Origin: GCA-2720865 sp047630275
Lineage (GTDB): Bacteria; Bdellovibrionota; Bacteriovoracia; Bacteriovoracales; Bacteriovoracaceae
DNA length: 64,000 nt
Reading direction: 5' to 3'
Assembly (NCBI GenBank): GCA_047630275.1
Contig: JBLHVN010000003.1
Span: 372,001-436,000, forward strand
Both the position numbers and the translations under genes were made by a program. Below are positions 61,001 through 64,000 of the stretch, piece by piece. The stretch's first letter is position 1. Every line of letters begins with the position of its first letter. The notes under the pieces were generated by a model. The model saw nothing but the letters and a program-made list of their open reading frames with translations, did no database searches and was not told the origin of the DNA.

Positions 61001-61238
61001 GATGAAGCTCTCCGCCGTAGTGAAGCTTAAGCCTACTGTCGATGATCTTCTCTTTTAGATTGAGATGGGCCCGGGCCAAACCATAGACCCCGTCAAAGTC
61101 ATTGATGCATAAGGATTGATAGCGCTGATAGCTCGCCTCCTCTAACATCTCAAGAGGATGAGAGGCTCCTGTTAAGAAACTAAAGTTTGTTTTCGCTAGC
61201 CATTCATGATGGCCAGCCCCGTTAAGAGAATAGCCCAT
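58017..61238 (-). CDS. dnaE2: Error-prone DNA polymerase DnaE2 (ImuC)
   Basis: 1,073 aa. PHP domain at about 10-200, then the C-family polymerase palm: CQGRGSAANSIVCF and PDIDVDF (395-401) with the catalytic Asp, then GFPRHMGVHSGGFII, FPESHAISFAFIAYAS. The length and short C-terminus separate it from replicative DnaE, which is longer with a tau-binding end. It carries out translesion synthesis with ImuA and ImuB. Its start lies 17 nt inside imuB, so all three are coupled. Confidence 0.95.
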   Translation of the reverse strand: MGYSLNGAGHHEWLAKTNFSFLTGASHPLEMLEEASYQRYQSLCINDFDGVYGLARAHLNLKEKIIDSRLKLHYGGELHLYQDHDRPILLQQTIALVALNKIGYMNLCKIFSKAHIASKTKAFLSTTDLENCNTRGIVAIKPMRGRIREGRGEQDLESLKNIFHEGLYLGISRHLHPAEDAWIGESLNLSQALELPTLLTQDAFFHSRQRKNLNDLLHSIRTNLPVGSCDEHLFPNGERHLHSLNGLEFLFSKLPIYERSIRDSLYLSERIDFSFDELKYKYPGEMIPSGFTSMEFLEKIVLENMQRRLGNDFNEALQDKVWRELKLIRKLNFPDYFLTVWDIVRWARSQGILCQGRGSAANSIVCFALEITSIDPNQFELLLERFISEERGDPPDIDVDFEHERREEVIQYIYERYGRSRAAMVANIITFRQKGSMRAVGKALGVPEFVLKKATDLQKTRLFRGASNDFLLLRLRKECEELELNTSFEAWIHFSEALKGFPRHMGVHSGGFIIAGKDLDHLVPQEPATMEGRTVIQWSKDDIEGLGFFKIDILALGMLSAVRKCFDYVKQSYGKHYGLYDIPHDDKKTYAMIQRAETVGVFQIESRAQMTMLPRLKPKCFYDLVVEVAIIRPGPIQGKVIHPYLRRRDGIEAVTYPDPCLEPILKRTLGIAIFQEQAMRIAVEVGDFTAGEANELRRNIGAWNVRDFDQTLGPWMEKLKAGMKRKGFDDYFIDQILGQMKGFSDYGFPESHAISFAFIAYASCYLKCHYPAAFFTSVLNSQPMGFYSPHNLLQAAKQEGVEVLPPCVNHSDYDSKLEKRFGKNAIRMGLRLVNKLSTSGAKSLVLLRSKKGGWNSFDSFIKDTALYRDDLTALAAADAYKDFNLDRANALWMSEAVPFKPMIDGEEKNIDWGIEGRMEKVMKDFASMNTSLDDHPVRIIREESWNYPLKLKDLSLSAGLQAIRENKNVNVFGMVRVKQSPPTAKGMVFITMEDETGFINLAVHPYKYAAFYEVIESSSFLCVNGELQMAGDYRSILVNFFYPLKEKTASIRDLASKRAASTEKALIASRQYY

Positions 61239-62658
61239 GCTTAAACCATCCCCCCCTCGGGTCTTGAAAGGCCCACCACATAAGGCCTTCCTTATCTTCG
61301 ATTAAATAATAATCTCTATCCCCAAGATGAGGATCACTTCCTCCCCACCATAAAGAGGCCACCCGCTCTAAGAAGGTTCTTTTATAATTTCCCTCTAAGA
61401 CCAAGGGCTCAATCTTATTAAAGATAAAAAGAGGCTTTCGTTTAGAGGCCATAAGCCACGGGAGTTTTTCCCCAAGGTAGTCTTCATTGCTTTTCCCAAA
61501 GGAAGTCTCAGGAAAGAAGCTTGCCTTTAAAGCGTAGTGATCAAGACTCAGAGGCAATTTATTTTCCATCTCAAGCCTTAGGCTGCTGACCCCCCCCGTG
61601 AGAAGGTCTTCATTCTTAGGAGAGAGGCGAAGGGATTCGCTTATAATAAGCTTCCAGCCTACCGTGGCCATACGAAGGGGATAATCAAGATCCTCTTCTC
61701 TGCTCTCTACTTTTTTCATCATCTCTAAATACGAATAATAAGCTTGAAATAAAAAGGTCTCAAACTCTGGGGCATCAGCTGTTAATGAGTGGGGGTTTCT
61801 AAAGACGATCTTACAAGAGTGAACCTCTAAGCTCTCAAGGCTTACTTCCCAGTCAACCCGGCTGACCTTCTTATGTTTTAGTTCAGGATGATTCTTTAAT
61901 AACTTTAAGAGATCTTCTTTCATAAAATCCAAGAACTGATCCCATTCAAGAAGAGGATAATCTAAGAAACGCGTGACTTCAGGGAGCTCTCCTTTTTCAA
62001 TCTCATGCCAAGGAAAGCTAGTATCAAAGGAATCAAAGTTTGTTTGAAACAGATCCCCCTGAGTTGCCTCTAAGGTCCCTGATCTAAACCCCGTAAAGCT
62101 CCAATGCCAAACCCTGCCTAGCCACTTTCCAAAACGGCGCTCGAGGGAGTCTTGTTTTAATGAAGATAACTCAAAGGGCCTCGTGATCTTCATCCTCTCC
62201 ACAAAACGCTCAAAGCGCCCAATCATACGGCCATATTCACTTTGATCTTTAGCTGGAAGATGCGCTCTTAGTTGCCATAAGAGCTTATGCCAATGCTCAA
62301 AGCTTTGATGACGATAGTACTGATCCCCTTGGGGGGTTCCAAGGCAGGTAAAGTCCTCTTTTTGATCCTCTAACATAAGGACGCATTGAAAAGGATGATG
62401 GGCAAAACAGAACTTCTGATCCCCAAAGACCTTCTTAAGAAAGCTTTCAAAGAAAGGAAGAATCTCCTCCGTCCCAGCGCTCCACTTCCAATAATTAAGA
62501 ACATTCTTAAGATCAATTAAAAGAAGCCCATCACTAAAACGCATAAGCCTAGTTCCTATCTCAAAACCAAGATCAGGATCAAAGTCCCCTTTGATTCCAA
62601 GAAAAGCAGGAAGCTCTATGCCTCTTTTTAAATGATGCTTTAAGGAGATAACACTCAC
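61222..62658 (-). CDS. imuB: Divergent ImuB-like Y-family protein
   Basis: 478 aa. Position between imuA and dnaE2 and the blocks FSDGLLLIDLKNVLNYW, FELSSLKQDSLERRFGKW and FLDYPLLEWDQFLDF match the ImuB layout. The usual first 60-70 residues with the LWLPxL start are missing or replaced, and no catalytic acidic triad of active Y-family polymerases is seen, as expected for ImuB, which recruits DnaE2. The start is GTG at 62658, overlapping the imuA stop by 4 nt. Confidence 0.68.
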   Translation of the reverse strand: MSVISLKHHLKRGIELPAFLGIKGDFDPDLGFEIGTRLMRFSDGLLLIDLKNVLNYWKWSAGTEEILPFFESFLKKVFGDQKFCFAHHPFQCVLMLEDQKEDFTCLGTPQGDQYYRHQSFEHWHKLLWQLRAHLPAKDQSEYGRMIGRFERFVERMKITRPFELSSLKQDSLERRFGKWLGRVWHWSFTGFRSGTLEATQGDLFQTNFDSFDTSFPWHEIEKGELPEVTRFLDYPLLEWDQFLDFMKEDLLKLLKNHPELKHKKVSRVDWEVSLESLEVHSCKIVFRNPHSLTADAPEFETFLFQAYYSYLEMMKKVESREEDLDYPLRMATVGWKLIISESLRLSPKNEDLLTGGVSSLRLEMENKLPLSLDHYALKASFFPETSFGKSNEDYLGEKLPWLMASKRKPLFIFNKIEPLVLEGNYKRTFLERVASLWWGGSDPHLGDRDYYLIEDKEGLMWWAFQDPRGGWFKHGLFS

Positions 62659-63278
62659 TGATCTCTCACCATTGAAAGAGGAATCTCAATAGAGCCCTCT
62701 CCCCCTTTTAAGAACTTTAAGTTGTACTTACCTCTGTTTGGTTTAAGCCAACAATTAAGGCGAAAGTAAACCAAAGGGTTTCCTCTTTTAGGGGATAAGA
62801 AAAAGGGTCTTAAAACAAAGATCAACTGCTTATTCTCCCGCGCTTTCGCGCAAATAAAACTCCAATCTCCCGCGCTTAACTTTTGCGGGCAATCAATCAC
62901 CATGATCCTAAAAGCCGGCTCTAAAAACAAAGGCCTAAGATCTGGAAGTGGAGTCCTCGATCTAATAAAGTAAAACAAACTAAGATCCACTCCCTGAGAG
63001 GCCCAGGCCGGGGCATAGATCTTTATCTCTTCCTTTTGCCCATAGACCCAAACCACCGCTTCACCTAGGTCTCGTAAGAAACGTAGGATCAAAAAACGCG
63101 AGCATCGCCCCATGGGCGCTCCCCATTCAATCACCCGTCCATAACGGATCCCTCCCCGCGAGGAGAGGAATTGATCAAGTTCAGGGAGTCCCGAGATAAT
63201 AGGATGCCCTTCATCTAAGATAGATGTGCGTGAAAGCTCCTCCCGTAAGCGGGCGGCTTCCTCCTCGTTTAACTCCAT
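62655..63278 (-). CDS. imuA: ImuA-like RecA-fold protein
   Basis: 207 aa. RecA-like core without the second domain: PIISGLPELDQFLSSRGGIRYG, then VIEWGAPMGRCSRFLILRFL, where GAPMGRCS is a degenerate Walker A, and FRIMVIDCPQKL as Walker B. ImuA couples the mutasome to RecA and the lesion. First gene of the three-gene operon. No ribosome site near the ATG. Confidence 0.8.
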   Translation of the reverse strand: MELNEEEAARLREELSRTSILDEGHPIISGLPELDQFLSSRGGIRYGRVIEWGAPMGRCSRFLILRFLRDLGEAVVWVYGQKEEIKIYAPAWASQGVDLSLFYFIRSRTPLPDLRPLFLEPAFRIMVIDCPQKLSAGDWSFICAKARENKQLIFVLRPFFLSPKRGNPLVYFRLNCWLKPNRGKYNLKFLKGGEGSIEIPLSMVRDQ

Positions 63279-63331
63279 AACAAGACCGAATTTAAGTAAT
63301 AGTGAGGTCCTTTTTTGATAAAAAGACCATG

Positions 63332-63351
63332 CGTAAGTTTTACGTAAGTTT
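63332..63351. promoter_or_regulatory. Direct repeat upstream of imuA, possible operator
   Basis: CGTAAGTTT occurs twice (63332-63340 and 63343-63351) with an 11-bp period, and a partial third TAAGTT follows. An 11-bp direct repeat suits OmpR/PhoB-type regulators, and the gene upstream encodes one. The inner GTAA-N3-TTAC and TTACGTAA also recall LexA-type half sites but in the wrong arrangement for the site I recall for Bdellovibrio (TTAC-N3-GTAA). Confidence 0.4.
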
Positions 63352-63400
63352 AAGTTCTTTGCAAGTCAGGCCGCGCAAGGCCTCAAGGATGGGGAATCTC

Positions 63401-64000
63401 TTATTTCTTTAAGGTGTAGCCTAGTCCCCTGATTGTTTTTAAGAGGTCTGACTTAACTCCTAACTTCTTACGTAAAGAACTAATATGCATCTCCACTGTT
63501 CTAAGAAGTGAGTCGCTATTGTCTTTCCAAATCTTTTCAAAGATCTGCTCTTTTGAAAGAACCCGCTCTTTATTCTCTAACATATAGATAAGTATCTTCA
63601 GCTCTTTAGTCGTAAGGTCCACTTGTTTATTTTCAACCGAAGCAGACATAGAATTAAGATCCACCTCTATTCCTTCAAAAGAAAGACTTGAAGCGCTGGC
63701 CATGATCGACTTAGCAATGTTCTTTTCAACAACGATCTTAATAAGCTTAGGATCAATTGGTTTCTTTAAGTATTCAGTCACGCCAAATTCATGACCTTGG
63801 AATTCATCAAGTTGTGAATCTGATGCAGTGATAATCAAAACCGGAGTATGCTTATGATTACTGCTTCTTCTAATGGCCTGAAGAAGCTGAATGCCATTAG
63901 CGTCAGGTAGGTTTAAATCTAAAAGGATGATATCCGGCGCTTCGCTATCGAGGCCTTCAATACCTTCTTTACCACTTAAGTAAGTAACCACTGATATAAG
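63401..64000 (-). CDS. OmpR-family response regulator, partial at right edge
   Basis: About 200 residues are in the window; the first 30-40 residues of the receiver lie beyond the end. The phosphorylated Asp lies in IILLDLNLPDANG, the Lys in YLKKPIDP. The C-terminal winged helix (about 105-196, VDLTTKELKILIYMLENKE then RTVEMHISSLRKKLG and TIRGLGYTLKK) is OmpR-type. A GTG at 63991 is in frame but inside the receiver fold, so it is not the start. It lies upstream of imuA on the same strand with 122 nt between. No kinase gene is adjacent in the window. Confidence 0.9.
   Translation of the reverse strand, partial: LISVVTYLSGKEGIEGLDSEAPDIILLDLNLPDANGIQLLQAIRRSSNHKHTPVLIITASDSQLDEFQGHEFGVTEYLKKPIDPKLIKIVVEKNIAKSIMASASSLSFEGIEVDLNSMSASVENKQVDLTTKELKILIYMLENKERVLSKEQIFEKIWKDNSDSLLRTVEMHISSLRKKLGVKSDLLKTIRGLGYTLKK

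Noticed and set aside
58017..61238. Replicative DNA polymerase III alpha subunit
   Set aside because: Only 1,073 aa, lacks the C-terminal tau-binding part, and lies in an imuA-imuB operon.
63332..63351. Canonical LexA box upstream of imuA
   Set aside because: The half sites are arranged as GTAA-N3-TTAC and TTACGTAA, not as the TTAC-N3-GTAA I recall for Bdellovibrio or the CTGT-N8-ACAG of enteric bacteria.

Overview
The window looks like chromosomal DNA of a low-GC predatory bacterium of the Bdellovibrionota, most likely the Bacteriovorax/Bacteriovoracaceae side. This rests on gene content, not on a marker gene: many secreted and outer-membrane proteins of unknown family, peptidoglycan-acting enzymes, an ImuA-ImuB-DnaE2 cassette, a SUF operon led by an Rrf2 regulator, and a block of bacterial ceramide genes that fits the sphingolipids reported from Bacteriovorax (formerly Bdellovibrio) stolpii. 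I saw no rRNA, tRNA, phage, transposase or CRISPR. Codon use and gene density look even, so most of the window reads as core genome.

Layout. 1-8.1 kb: two large secreted proteins of unknown function (the first runs off the left edge), a GlpG-type rhomboid protease and a small cytoplasmic protein. 8.2-14.2 kb: SUF iron-sulfur operon (Rrf2 regulator, sufBCD, sufS, nfu, DUF3820) behind a clear promoter. 14.2-18.6 kb: a coiled-coil protein, a membrane-anchored protein, and a divergent pair of wall enzymes (SLT-like lysozyme and L,D-transpeptidase lipoprotein). 18.59-19.67 kb: a non-coding array of four nearly identical 243-bp tandem repeats plus a decayed fifth; each internal junction carries a promoter-like element, a perfect anti-Shine-Dalgarno complement and a terminator-like hairpin. 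19.7-22 kb: HiPIP, two outer-membrane type proteins, ArsC-like protein. 22.2-27.4 kb: FecR protein, TPR/beta-barrel protein and CHASE2-adenylate cyclase. 27.4-36.6 kb: glycosyltransferase, fused 2-oxoacid dehydrogenase E1, alpha/beta hydrolase, class II aldolase, methyltransferase, aminopeptidase N. 36.8-42.4 kb: PilZ protein, then the ceramide block (Spt, bCerS-like, CerR-like) facing a translationally coupled fatty-acid 2-hydroxylase/PAP2 pair. 42.5-46.6 kb: START-like secreted protein, TetR with a perfect operator in front of an AlkB-like enzyme, HD-GYP protein, redoxin. 46.8-49.5 kb: a probable Fur-controlled small Cys protein, porin and histidine kinase. 49.6-57.9 kb: OYE-family reductase, secreted Cys-rich proteins (one lipoprotein behind a textbook sigma-54 promoter), ABC-F ATPase, DMT transporter, DUF3750 lipoprotein, and a trypsin-leucine-rich-repeat fusion. 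58-63.3 kb: imuA-imuB-dnaE2. Right edge: an OmpR-type response regulator, cut by the window end.

Two themes cut across the window. First, about a dozen genes lack a Shine-Dalgarno sequence and instead carry a TANNNT-like box 6-8 nt before the ATG, so leaderless mRNAs are probably common here. Second, lipid and envelope remodelling dominate: ceramide synthesis, 2-hydroxylation, PAP2, AlkB, wall hydrolase and transpeptidase, and many exported proteins. The repeat array and the ceramide block are the most interesting parts.
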